This document shows positions 13,627 through 22,369 of a stretch of 22,381 bases of DNA, piece after piece (within the stretch, counting starts at the first letter, position 1; every line of letters begins with the position of its first letter). The notes beneath the pieces are model-generated. The model saw only the letters and a list, made by a program, of their open reading frames with translations. It did no database searches and had not been told where the DNA came from. This stretch comes from Candidatus Elulimicrobium sp. (GTDB lineage Bacteria > Patescibacteriota > Minisyncoccia > Moranbacterales > UBA9337). A program made the position numbers and the translations under genes. Location: contig DYKS01000008.1 of NCBI GenBank assembly GCA_020722485.1, positions 1 to 22,381 of the forward strand. Direction: 5' to 3'.

Positions 13627-15558
13627 TCATTCTTCTTTTAAATTAACACTGATTCTGCTTATATCTTCGGGAATTTTATTTAACGCTTGGGGAAGTAAAT
13701 CAGGCATTATCCCCAATTCTATTTTTTTAATTTGAGGATATTCGTCAAATATTTTTTTTGTTTCGGTTTCTTTTTTTCCGGCAAGAGATTTTTTTAAATT
13801 ATCCACATTTAAACTTGGAGTGATAATTGTTCTGACAAAAACATTTATTTCAGCTTCTTTTTTCTCTTCATTCCAATTAATTTTTTCATAATCAACATTA
13901 AGATCAAAATTTTTTTCATTCAGATCCATTTCTTTCAAATAGGCAACCGGGGGGTTTTCATTTAATTCTTTTTTTAACAAAACAATTAAATTTTGTTCCG
14001 CTTTTTCCCGAGAAAATGTTACTGTTTTAATTTTCATAACCATTTGACATTGAATTTCTTCTGCTGGTAAACCCACAGATGGAGAAACAGAGCTAGAAAT
14101 AATATCTTTCTCTAAACTTTCTTCTAATATAATTTTTTCTTCTCCTAATTGAGCTTTAATTTTTTCTACAATTGTTTTTTCTAATTCTTTTTGAGTTTTT
14201 TCTAAAGCGATATCAATATCTTTCTGCGTCACAACAGAAACTTCTTCTCCGCTTAAACCACCACCCTTCATTGCTTGAACAGACTTGGCGTAAATTTTTT
14301 CATGCTTGGGACTTCCAGATAATCCGGGTATGGAAAAAACGGAAGCGCCAATATTAAATTCTTCTCCCGCTTCATCAGCTACCACCTCCACATCTATCGA
14401 ACCAGGCTCTGCCTTTCCGTTTTCTATTTTCATTTCGGGCACTATCACTCCCTCCACCAAACGAAATATTTTGCCATCTTTGGATAAAAAACGAGTAGTC
14501 GCCACTAATTTTTGCGCGGAAGAACTTTCATTGTAAATAGTAATCATTCCTCGCGCTTTTTTATCAGATATAGTTTTCTTTCCGGTAACCGGAAAAGAAA
14601 GCGTTATTTCTCCTTCTTCCTGAATCATTTCAAAATGAAAATCATTTTCGCTAAAAGAAGAAAAATCTCTTTCATCTAGAATTCCCTTCCAAGAAAAATT
14701 TTTTTCCAACAAAAATCGTTCCAATACAACATCTATTTCCGCCCTAGGTCTCATTATATAAAAAACTCCCGCCACCACAACCACCAATAAAATAACAAAC
14801 GAAAGAATTTTCAATGTTTTCTTTAAAAAATAACTTTTCTTTGTTTTTGCTTCCGATTTTTTATTGTTCGCGATAGGTGAACGCGACGCGAATAATCTCT
14901 GAATTTCTTCTTCTTTGCTAGGCTGGAAAAAATTATCAGTCGGAGAACTGGGAATGTCCGCGGTATAATTTTTCATCGGATAATTTTGATAATTTTTCTC
15001 TTGAGAAACAACTTTTGAAAAAGATTCTTTCGGCGAAACAGAAATGAATTTCTTTTCGGGTGGAATAATTTCTCGCGAAAAATCCTTTTTCTTTTCGGAA
15101 AAATTAAAAACCGCCGACTTATCGCGTGAATCGCGCAAATAATTGAGAGAGTCAATCAAATCTTCTTTCTGTTGAAAAAAATTTTCCGTTCCTAATTTAT
15201 TTAGAAATTTTTTCTTGTCAATTTCTTCCGAAATTTTCAGTTTTTCTTTCTTTGTTTCCATTTGTTTTAAAACGCTTGAATCATTTTTCGCTTTCTCGCC
15301 TACTTCAACAAAATCAGTAAAAACAATACCAGCTTTGGCGGATAAAACTTTTCCTCGCTGATCTTGGGTGGCGATAATTATTTTTTTGCCATTTTTTTCC
15401 GCTTCTCTTTTTAATATTTTCAAATTGACAATTCCTTGAAAAAGAATCGCCCCTTTTTGAACTACTAAAACAACCTCTTTAAAAGCAAACATTTTAACCT
15501 TATTGACAATGGAAATAATTTCTTCATCTGATCCAATGTAAATTATATTTTTTTTCAT
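13627..15558 (-). CDS. Large single-pass surface protein with cytoplasmic N-terminal domain; function unknown
   Basis: A 643-residue protein with no characterised match. Residues 1-85 form a compact alpha/beta domain (strands such as VVLVVQKGAILF and KIIIATQDQRGKV). A long polar, Lys/Ser/Pro-rich linker follows (about 90-240), then one transmembrane segment (about 250-269) preceded by lysines, and about 370 residues predicted outside. The outer part starts beta-rich (about 335-425; VATTRFLSKDGKIFRLVEG and FNIGASVFSIPGLSG) and ends alpha/beta. Similar outer regions in patescibacteria are often labelled baseplate J-like; with no other phage gene nearby this should not be read as prophage. The gene starts 13 bases after the FtsA/PilM-like ATPase gene, so the N-terminal cytoplasmic part may be a docking site for that ATPase, as PilN is for PilM. 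This is inference. Confidence 0.8.
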   Translation of the reverse strand: MKKNIIYIGSDEEIISIVNKVKMFAFKEVVLVVQKGAILFQGIVNLKILKREAEKNGKKIIIATQDQRGKVLSAKAGIVFTDFVEVGEKAKNDSSVLKQMETKKEKLKISEEIDKKKFLNKLGTENFFQQKEDLIDSLNYLRDSRDKSAVFNFSEKKKDFSREIIPPEKKFISVSPKESFSKVVSQEKNYQNYPMKNYTADIPSSPTDNFFQPSKEEEIQRLFASRSPIANNKKSEAKTKKSYFLKKTLKILSFVILLVVVVAGVFYIMRPRAEIDVVLERFLLEKNFSWKGILDERDFSSFSENDFHFEMIQEEGEITLSFPVTGKKTISDKKARGMITIYNESSSAQKLVATTRFLSKDGKIFRLVEGVIVPEMKIENGKAEPGSIDVEVVADEAGEEFNIGASVFSIPGLSGSPKHEKIYAKSVQAMKGGGLSGEEVSVVTQKDIDIALEKTQKELEKTIVEKIKAQLGEEKIILEESLEKDIISSSVSPSVGLPAEEIQCQMVMKIKTVTFSREKAEQNLIVLLKKELNENPPVAYLKEMDLNEKNFDLNVDYEKINWNEEKKEAEINVFVRTIITPSLNVDNLKKSLAGKKETETKKIFDEYPQIKKIELGIMPDLLPQALNKIPEDISRISVNLKEE

Positions 15559-15571
15559 AAACCAAAAAAAT

Positions 15572-16834
15572 TTATTGTTTCTGGACTTCGCGCATAGCTT
15601 TTTTTAAAATTTCCGCCATCATTTTTTCCTCTCCTTCCAAATCCAAAACCAAATTAGCTAACCCCAAAGGAGTAAAATATTGAGGAGTAAGTAATTTTCC
15701 AGTCGCGTCCGAAAGACGCAAAATATTTTGAGGTTGAAGAAAATTAACGGAAATTTCCCTAGAAAAAGGTAAATTTCTGGTCCATTCAAAAGAAAGTAAA
15801 ACTTCCTTGATTTCCGGCAAAGCAGCGCCACCCCCACAAAGAAAAATTCTATGCGGAAGAAGTTCATTTTCCGAAAATTCCGACAAGGCAATCTCCACTC
15901 CGCCTAACCAAACCAAAGCGTCTTCTTTTACAATTTTTTGGATTCGCGCGGAAAGATCCAAATTCAATTTATTAGCGGAATAAAGAATTTTCAATTCCTC
16001 CGCTTTTTCAAAAGTCGTTCTCAATTCAGAAGCCAGTCTTTTAGTAAACGCTTGTCCGCCCAAAGCGAAAATACTGGTGCCCTCCAGACCGCCGTTCCTA
16101 ACTACGGCTATATCAGTCGTACCGCCGCCAATATCAATAAAAATAGCGTTGAAATCAAACTCGCCTTCATAATCAATGGAACGAGCCACCGCGTATGGTT
16201 CTGCCACAATACTAATTAGTTCAATATTCAAAGCGTCAGCAATTGTTTGCAACGCTCCCAAATGCATCAAAGGAGCATAAGCGTTAAAAACGCCAATGGA
16301 AACCCTTTTGCCTTGAAAATTAAAAGGATTGCTCACTGGATAACCATCGATTTTAACATCCACAATAGCGGCGTTTATCAACTTAACCTCGATATCGTTT
16401 TGATTGGTTTCTTTGGCGATCTGATTTCTGATTCTTTCGTAGGCTTTAAATTGAACTTTTTGAATAATATCTTTCAATTCATCAACTCCGATTTTAATTT
16501 CCTGATTAACTCTTTCATAATGAACCATTGTGGTAGTTCCTTTGACTAATTCTCCCGCTATTCCGATAACAGCATTTTTGACTTTCTTTACTCCAGCTTC
16601 CGCTTTGGCGGCTTCAATAGCTTCTTGAGAAGTTTCAATAACCCCAGCAATATTGGAAACGGCGCCGCTTTGCATATTGCCTAATTTCTGACGCGCGCTT
16701 CCCACACCAACAATGACACCCTTTTTGACTTTTTTATCCGTCTTAAACACCAAAGCTTTAACCAAATCGGTTCCAATATCTAAAGCCAAAAAATATTTTT
16801 CGCCTCCGCCTATAATTTTTGAAAAAATTCCCAT
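15572..16834 (-). CDS. FtsA/PilM-like actin-fold ATPase
   Basis: A 420-residue actin-superfamily protein. The phosphate-1 motif LALDIGTDLVKAL is at 16-28, phosphate-2 IDIGGGTTDIAVV at 233-245, and the adenosine loop FLCGGGAALP at 331-340. The region at about 86-165 corresponds to the SHS2-type insert that defines FtsA and PilM and replaces subdomain 1B of actin and MreB. The C-terminus (about 403-420, EEKMMAEILKKAMREVQKQ) could form an amphipathic membrane-binding helix as in FtsA. FtsA anchors FtsZ; PilM organises type IV pili. No ftsZ or pil gene is adjacent. The neighbours are a PfkB kinase (14 bases upstream) and the 643-residue membrane protein (13 bases downstream), so it may belong to an envelope complex with the latter. 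Fold certain, precise role open. No Shine-Dalgarno sequence is seen. Confidence 0.88.
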   Translation of the reverse strand: MGIFSKIIGGGEKYFLALDIGTDLVKALVFKTDKKVKKGVIVGVGSARQKLGNMQSGAVSNIAGVIETSQEAIEAAKAEAGVKKVKNAVIGIAGELVKGTTTMVHYERVNQEIKIGVDELKDIIQKVQFKAYERIRNQIAKETNQNDIEVKLINAAIVDVKIDGYPVSNPFNFQGKRVSIGVFNAYAPLMHLGALQTIADALNIELISIVAEPYAVARSIDYEGEFDFNAIFIDIGGGTTDIAVVRNGGLEGTSIFALGGQAFTKRLASELRTTFEKAEELKILYSANKLNLDLSARIQKIVKEDALVWLGGVEIALSEFSENELLPHRIFLCGGGAALPEIKEVLLSFEWTRNLPFSREISVNFLQPQNILRLSDATGKLLTPQYFTPLGLANLVLDLEGEEKMMAEILKKAMREVQKQ

Positions 16835-16848
16835 TGTATTTTAATTTT

Positions 16849-17892
16849 TTATTTTATTTTTTCCACTTTAATTTTTTTGCTTTCTTTTTCAATAGTCGTT
16901 GTTTTTAAAAGCCCTTCTTTGGCCCCGTAAAAACGTACCACGTTTCCTCCGTTAGTCGCGCCCCATCTTAAACATTCTTGAACATCTTTCCCTTTTAAAT
17001 AAGAGGCAAAAAAACCGGAAGTAAAAGCGTCGCCAGCGCCAGTCGTCTCTATCGGACTATCAGCAGATGCGTCCACTCGCCAAAAAGACTTTCCGTTAAA
17101 CGCCCAACCTCCTCGCCGACCATCCGTCAAAACCGCCAAAGAAGAAGAATGAAAATTTTGAATATTTTTCAGTAAAAAAAATTCTTCGTTTAATTTCTCT
17201 CGTTCTTCTTTTGTTTTTGTTTCTCTTTCTATTATTCCGATCGCTTCGTCTTTATTTAAAAAAATAAGATCGGCGCGTCGCAAAACCGCTTTGATTTTTT
17301 CCGGATCGTCTTGAATATTTCTTTGTCCAGGATTAAAGGCGATTTTTACTTTTTCCATCTGCGCCCAATCTAAAATTTTATCTAGATTTTTTTTCCATTC
17401 CCCGTTTAAAGCGCTGATAAAAACCCACTCTGCAAGAGGAAATTTACCCGCGTCAACTTTCAATTTTTCATTGGAATCGCGATTAAAAAAAATTACCCGT
17501 TCTCCACTGTCGCGATCCACGATAATAGCCGACAAATCACTATTGGAGTTTTTTTCCGTTTCCAAAAAAGCGATTTCTACTCCTTCTCTTTTTAATTCTT
17601 TTTTTATCCATTCACCGACAGAATCGTCTCCTATATTAGAATGAACAGCAACGTTTATTCCCAAACGGGATAATCCTTGCGCCACATTGGCCGCCACTCC
17701 GCCTGGCGCTTCATAAATATCATCAATTTGATACTTGGCGCCCAACTCAAAAACGATTTTTCTTTGCGCAGTTAAATCTTCCGGAGTTTCCCATATTTTT
17801 CCCTCGTTCGTGGGGAAAAAAACATCTTTGGAAACCGAACCAACGCAAAGAACGGAATATTTTTCTTTTTTCGCGAACATTTTAGAAAACAT
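16849..17892 (-). CDS. PfkB/ribokinase-family carbohydrate kinase
   Basis: A 347-residue sugar or nucleoside kinase of the ribokinase (PfkB) family. It shows the substrate-binding Gly-Gly signature in APGGVAANVAQGLSRLG (GG at 64-65), the NKDE motif at 213-216 (NxxE, magnesium and phosphate binding), and the ATP/anion-hole signature ETTGAGDAFTSGF at 282-293, with D288 as likely catalytic base. The family phosphorylates sugars, sugar phosphates or nucleosides; the substrate cannot be read from the sequence. A Lys-rich tail ends the protein. It is the first gene of a tight operon with the FtsA/PilM-like ATPase and the 643-residue protein, an unusual place for a sugar kinase. Start at 17892 (MFSKMFAKK); Met5 is an alternative. 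No Shine-Dalgarno sequence is seen. Confidence 0.9.
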   Translation of the reverse strand: MFSKMFAKKEKYSVLCVGSVSKDVFFPTNEGKIWETPEDLTAQRKIVFELGAKYQIDDIYEAPGGVAANVAQGLSRLGINVAVHSNIGDDSVGEWIKKELKREGVEIAFLETEKNSNSDLSAIIVDRDSGERVIFFNRDSNEKLKVDAGKFPLAEWVFISALNGEWKKNLDKILDWAQMEKVKIAFNPGQRNIQDDPEKIKAVLRRADLIFLNKDEAIGIIERETKTKEEREKLNEEFFLLKNIQNFHSSSLAVLTDGRRGGWAFNGKSFWRVDASADSPIETTGAGDAFTSGFFASYLKGKDVQECLRWGATNGGNVVRFYGAKEGLLKTTTIEKESKKIKVEKIK

Positions 17893-17948
17893 TGGAATAA
17901 AATTTTTATCAATTAACTTTTTTTCTGAACTATAATTTTTTTATAAAA

Positions 17949-17976
17949 ATTTTTTAAAACGAAATCATTTTGTCAA
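17949..17976 (-). promoter_or_regulatory. Candidate promoter for the pfkB-ftsA-like operon
   Basis: A perfect -35 TTGACA (17976-17971) on the minus strand, with a weak -10 AAAAAT (17954-17949) at 16-base spacing. The leader to the ATG would be about 50 bases. The -10 assignment is uncertain in such AT-rich DNA. Confidence 0.35.
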
Positions 17977-18503
17977 ATACCTATTTTTTTATTCTTTACA
18001 ATAAAAAACTTAAAAAATTATCTTTACCCAAAAAATCTAACAAATAATTTTTTTAAAAAATATACATAATATGTTTGTGTTTCATTTAAACAAAGAAAAA
18101 ATATAAACCAATCACTTTAAAAAACACAAACAATATTTTAATTTAATTTTCTTTCAGTTCCATTATAACATTTTTTAAAAAAACAACAAACATCATGTAC
18201 ACATCATCGCGTTTTTTATTTAGCCATTACTTAAACATCAAGCGCTTAATTATATTAAATTGCAAAACTTTTTTATCATTCCCGCTCCTTTTCTTGTCCT
18301 TCCCCCGTTTCTATTGTCATTTTCAAAAACTAGAATCCGGTTCTCATTTACCGCGCGTAGATTTCTCATCAAGCGTCAAGCGCAAAATATCAAATCAAAC
18401 GCGCAAACCCTAATTTAAATAAAAAATTATTAAGATTGAATATTAAAAAAATTTATCAGATGTTTAATTAAATAGATTCGTCGCAATTTTTTCTTTTTCA
18501 TTT
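17977..18503. other. Non-coding gap with inverted repeats and repeat relics
   Basis: No gene is recognised. An 11-base perfect inverted repeat (18072-18082 and 18122-18132) encloses 39 bases. From 18237 to 18404 the base composition is less AT-rich and fragments of the palindromic repeat seen at 12215 recur: TCATTCCCGC at 18276-18285, TAGAATCC at 18331-18338, and ATCAAGCG at 18237-18244 and 18368-18375. An imperfect inverted repeat pairs GCGCGT (18353-18358) with ACGCGC (18399-18404). A 72-codon frame at 18195-18413 looks like chance translation of this material. No clear terminator for the glycosyltransferase operon was found. Confidence 0.5.
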
Positions 18504-20084
18504 TTATTGGCAAATTTTTCTTTGATTAGTTTCATCCCAATGATAAACTTCAGCGACACCGCGAATAGAACTGTGATCCACTTTTTCTAAATTGGCTTCC
18601 ACGAAACGGCGCGCTTCTTTTTTGATATAATTCCAATCGTTATCAAAAATCACCACCCAACCAGCGGGATAATCGCAAACAAAAAAACGAATTTCTTCCA
18701 TTTTCAAATCGTGATCGGCACGCTCCCCGCCAAAATCCAAAACTGATGCTTGCCATCCGCGATAATAATAATTGCGAAAATTACGAGTAATGAGCGCTTC
18801 TTGATGTTTACGATTCTTTTTTAAATAAGAAAAAACTTTGCGATAATCGGCAACAGAATCATTATCCCGATCATAAGTAGTGTCTCCTGAGAAAAAATAT
18901 CCATAATTAGGCAAAATAATCGCTCCCACTAAAATAAAAACCCAAATAATTTTTTGCGCGGAAAAAATAGATAAATTTTTTGCCAACCATTCTCCCGCTC
19001 CAACAACACCCGCCGCTGCTAAAATAATCAAAAAAGATTGGAGATAAAAAATATACTGAACACCTTGCGTTCTTTTCCAAATAAAAACAGTCAATAAAAA
19101 AGGAACAAGCAAATTGCTCCCCAACCATAGCGCTTCTTTGGGTTTTTTCCAATAAGAAAAAAGCGCCCAGTAGCCAGCAGCGACCGCCAACACACCTAGA
19201 AGCGGATGTTGGAAATCGCGCGTGATTTTCCCAAAATAGCCATAATTATCCATAAAAAACTGAGCCGTCCCGCCAAGTTCCCGCAAGATTTCCGGAAAAA
19301 AGAAAATGATGACAAGCAAAGAAAATCCAAAAGCGCTCATTCCCCAGCGCGCGCTGCGAGAGATGGGAAAAGATTGAAAAAAATAAGAGAAAAATAAAAT
19401 TGTCGTCCAATAAACTAAAAGAGAGAAAACTATATTAACGGTAAGAAGTTGTAAGTGCAAACTCAAAAGTCCCGCCAATATTGTTGGAATTAAATAAAGC
19501 CAATTGACGCCGAAAAAATTCGCTGATTTTTTTATTAATTTTCCTTTCCATTCATAAAAAGTTTCCAAAAAAAGAAATAAACAAGTAGAAAACATTAAAA
19601 ATATTGGATAAAACATCGCATACATTCTTAATTTTCGATCATATTCAATCCCGGTAACAGAAACTGCAAAAAGAAAAGCAGATAAAAGCGCGACGGTTTT
19701 TTTACGCGTAAAAATCCACGCGCTCCAATAAATAACCAAAACTGTAATCACTCCCCAAAAAACGCTTACCAAACGAGCAGAAAATTCATTTAAAGGAAAA
19801 AAAGAAAAAAGGCGCGCCACTTGCCAACGATAAATCCAACTGCGCTCATCGCGCGCGGGATAAAAATCTTTTTCGTCCGGAGTTTCTAAATTAAAATCCC
19901 AAGCATGCCACTGCCCGGTTTTAAAATAACCGTAACTCGCGTTCAAATCTATAAATTCATCAGCAACAAAAGAATTGCCATCCAATTTCCACATCCGTAA
20001 AACCAAAGTTAACAAAATTACAGCAACTAAACCAACTGGAAACAACCGCTTTTTAAAAATATTTTTAGTAAAAATTTTTTTCAT
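18504..20084 (-). CDS. GT-C membrane glycosyltransferase (GT39/ArnT-like)
   Basis: A 526-residue polytopic protein with about ten hydrophobic segments between residues 15 and 400, and a soluble C-terminal part (about 405-526) with YRKVFSYLKKNRKHQEALI. The first extracytoplasmic loop carries an ADE motif (D42, E43), where GT-C enzymes keep their catalytic or metal-binding acid. This class transfers a sugar from a polyprenyl-phosphate donor to a protein, lipid or glycan on the outer face of the membrane. Donor and acceptor cannot be deduced. It begins four bases after a second GT-C gene and is probably co-transcribed and perhaps translationally coupled to it. No Shine-Dalgarno sequence is visible. 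Confidence 0.82.
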   Translation of the reverse strand: MKKIFTKNIFKKRLFPVGLVAVILLTLVLRMWKLDGNSFVADEFIDLNASYGYFKTGQWHAWDFNLETPDEKDFYPARDERSWIYRWQVARLFSFFPLNEFSARLVSVFWGVITVLVIYWSAWIFTRKKTVALLSAFLFAVSVTGIEYDRKLRMYAMFYPIFLMFSTCLFLFLETFYEWKGKLIKKSANFFGVNWLYLIPTILAGLLSLHLQLLTVNIVFSLLVYWTTILFFSYFFQSFPISRSARWGMSAFGFSLLVIIFFFPEILRELGGTAQFFMDNYGYFGKITRDFQHPLLGVLAVAAGYWALFSYWKKPKEALWLGSNLLVPFLLTVFIWKRTQGVQYIFYLQSFLIILAAAGVVGAGEWLAKNLSIFSAQKIIWVFILVGAIILPNYGYFFSGDTTYDRDNDSVADYRKVFSYLKKNRKHQEALITRNFRNYYYRGWQASVLDFGGERADHDLKMEEIRFFVCDYPAGWVVIFDNDWNYIKKEARRFVEANLEKVDHSSIRGVAEVYHWDETNQRKICQ

Positions 20085-20087
20085 TTT

Positions 20088-22223
20088 TTAAAAATCAAAA
20101 TCGCTTCCGTAAGCGGGATTATTCTTAAATATCCTTACATAATTTTTTTCACGTCCGCCTATGGCATAAGACCATTCTAAAGAAACTGTATCATAAAGAA
20201 ATTCAGGGCTAATCTGACCATGAAAAGTGCGCACAATATAATCAATAGGATATTTTTTCGTTTTCACTTTGGATTTATGGATACAACGACCGACAAAAAA
20301 TTCACAAATTCCATGCGCGTCAGTCCAAATAATCAACTCGCGAGCGTTAGGTTTTTGGTTTAAATATTGCGCCGCTTCATAACCGCCATAACCCCATGGA
20401 TTGCTTAACAAATATCTCTCTGGCAAAAACCCGTTAACATAAACAAAATAATGCGGATAAATAGCTTTTAGAGAAAAAAGGCTAAAAACAATCAGCAATA
20501 AAGAAATTAAAATATTTACAATTTCCTTGCCTTTTAAAAAAAACAATATCTTAGTCTTATTTATAATCAAACGCGCCGCTAAAAAACTTATTAAAACTGC
20601 CGTGATCGCCAAAAAGAAAAAATAATTGCCAATGAAAATATCCAATTTGTTTTGATTTTCCACGGAAATATTTTCTTGAACCGAAACTAGAGTAAAAACG
20701 ATCACAAACAAAAACAAAAACCCAAAAGAGAAAATTAACGATCGTTTTTTCTCTTCTTTTTTTTCTTTCGCGGCAAACAACAAATTATGAATAGCCAACG
20801 ATCCTAAAATAAATGTCAAAGGAAAAAGAATAATACTATAACGAGCGGTTACCAAAAGTCCTTGTTCAATAACGGCAATATAAAAAACGAGAAAAAAGGA
20901 AGAAAACGCCAAAAATAATCGGCGATGAATAATCGCTCCAAAAAAAGCTTGCGTCCAAGCTAAAACTAAAAGAAAAAAAGCTACTGGCGTGAGTGAAAAA
21001 ACCAAAGGCACCCATTCAACGATAAAACGATCCCCATAAGAATTATCAGTTGTAAAAGACGCCTTAGTTTTAGAATCGAAAGAAATACCAGAAAGATCAT
21101 ATAAACTATTTTTTAAAACCCAATTAAAAAAGACAAATAAAACAACCGCTAAAAAAAGAAAATAAATTATTTTTTCCCAATATCTTAAATAACGAGAAAG
21201 AAAAGATAAGCAAGCGGAAAGAAAAACGCTTTTTAAAAATTTAGCCTCTGCCCAAACCATCGCCAAAAGCGTAATGATAATCAAAAAAAATAATTTCATT
21301 TTTTGGGCAATAATGAAACCGAAGTCGGATTTTTTCGTAGATAATTCTTGCGGAAAAAAAATTTCTTTCCAGTTGGCGGTTTGTAAAAATTTTATTCCAT
21401 CCACGATAATCGCCGGCATTAAAACAGCGAAAATTGTTAAACTTAATATCACAATCAATAAATAATTTCTGACATCTTTTTTTACTAAAGAAGAGAAATC
21501 AATCAGATTATCTTTTTCTTTTTCAAAAAGGAAAAGGTAATCCCAGAAAATCATTAAAATAAAAAAGGGGAAGAAAATTACGCTTACATACTTGCTCAAT
21601 AAACTTAACCCTAAAAAAATTCCCGTAAGCCATACATATTTTTGTTTCCGAAAACGCAAATAAGCAAAAAAAGTTAAAAAAGACGCCGTTCCTAATGACC
21701 AAAAAAGAGTATCCGGATTGACAATTTGCGAAATACCCAACAAAGTCGGCGAGAGTAAAATTAAAATGGCCGACCAAGCGGCCACCCACTCGCGACCGGT
21801 AATTTTTTTGATAATCCAAAAAAAATAAAAAATGAAAATCCCGTTAAAAACAAGCAAAGGAAAACGAAAAAGAAAATTTATTTTCTCAGTGACAGCGGGA
21901 TTAAAAATTTTGACCGTCCCGTCGCTGAAAACAATTTGTTGATCGATCAAATCAGAAGCAAAAGGCAAAGCTAAACCGGAAACATACGCTAAAGTAACAC
22001 CCGGTTTGTCATTAATGCGCGTGGCTTTCCAGTTTCTATCGGCAATCGCTCTCCAATATTCGCTAATCCGTTCCGAACCATAACTAGGAAGCCAAAAATG
22101 CTCATCGGCGGTAATATAGCGAGTGATATTGGACAATCCGAAAATAAAATATAAAAAAAGCGCTAAAAAAACAGCTAGTAATCGCGTATTGATTTTTTCA
22201 AATTTAAAAAATTTAAATCGCAT
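20088..22223 (-). CDS. GT-C membrane glycosyltransferase (GT39-like), larger paralogue-type
   Basis: A 711-residue polytopic protein with a dozen or so hydrophobic segments and a short soluble C-terminal region (about 600-711) containing SNPWGYGGYEAAQYLNQKP. An ADE motif in the first external loop (ITADEHFW, D40 and E41) is followed by NDKPGVTLAYVSG, fitting dolichyl/undecaprenyl-phosphate-dependent GT-C enzymes of the GT39 type. It is longer than its neighbour and only distantly like it, so the two probably act on successive or different acceptors in envelope glycan or glycoprotein assembly. First gene of the pair, with a candidate promoter 40 bases upstream and no Shine-Dalgarno sequence. 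The stop overlaps no other gene. Confidence 0.84.
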   Translation of the reverse strand: MRFKFFKFEKINTRLLAVFLALFLYFIFGLSNITRYITADEHFWLPSYGSERISEYWRAIADRNWKATRINDKPGVTLAYVSGLALPFASDLIDQQIVFSDGTVKIFNPAVTEKINFLFRFPLLVFNGIFIFYFFWIIKKITGREWVAAWSAILILLSPTLLGISQIVNPDTLFWSLGTASFLTFFAYLRFRKQKYVWLTGIFLGLSLLSKYVSVIFFPFFILMIFWDYLFLFEKEKDNLIDFSSLVKKDVRNYLLIVILSLTIFAVLMPAIIVDGIKFLQTANWKEIFFPQELSTKKSDFGFIIAQKMKLFFLIIITLLAMVWAEAKFLKSVFLSACLSFLSRYLRYWEKIIYFLFLAVVLFVFFNWVLKNSLYDLSGISFDSKTKASFTTDNSYGDRFIVEWVPLVFSLTPVAFFLLVLAWTQAFFGAIIHRRLFLAFSSFFLVFYIAVIEQGLLVTARYSIILFPLTFILGSLAIHNLLFAAKEKKEEKKRSLIFSFGFLFLFVIVFTLVSVQENISVENQNKLDIFIGNYFFFLAITAVLISFLAARLIINKTKILFFLKGKEIVNILISLLLIVFSLFSLKAIYPHYFVYVNGFLPERYLLSNPWGYGGYEAAQYLNQKPNARELIIWTDAHGICEFFVGRCIHKSKVKTKKYPIDYIVRTFHGQISPEFLYDTVSLEWSYAIGGREKNYVRIFKNNPAYGSDFDF

Positions 22224-22262
22224 CTAAATTCTAAATTTTAACTTGGCTAAATAAACAACTTT

Positions 22263-22292
22263 ATTTTAGCAATTTTTTCCTATTTTTGTCTA
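22263..22292 (-). promoter_or_regulatory. Candidate promoter for the glycosyltransferase pair
   Basis: Minus strand TAGACA (22292-22287), 18-base spacer and TAAAAT (22268-22263), the latter preceded by TGC, an extended -10 feature. Transcription would start near 22256, about 33 bases before the ATG. Confidence 0.45.
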
Positions 22293-22347
22293 TATGATAA
22301 CTTATTTGAAGAATTACAATAAAATACATAAGTTCATCAACATATTG

Positions 22348-22369
22348 CGCTCTATAAGAAAATAGAGCG
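22348..22369. other. Stem-loop near the window edge
   Basis: Eight-base perfect arms CGCTCTAT/ATAGAGCG with a six-base loop, followed on the plus strand after five bases by a run of T at the window end. It may be a terminator for something read on the plus strand or an operator upstream of the glycosyltransferase pair; the window ends too soon to tell. Confidence 0.4.

Noticed and set aside
13627..15558. Reading the 643-residue protein as a phage baseplate J protein and the region as prophage
   Set aside because: It has a membrane helix, sits in an operon with an actin-like ATPase, and no integrase, terminase, capsid or other tail gene is nearby.
18195..18413. 72-codon plus-strand frame in the non-coding gap
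   Set aside because: No ribosome site, no domain, and it runs through decayed repeat material; likely chance.
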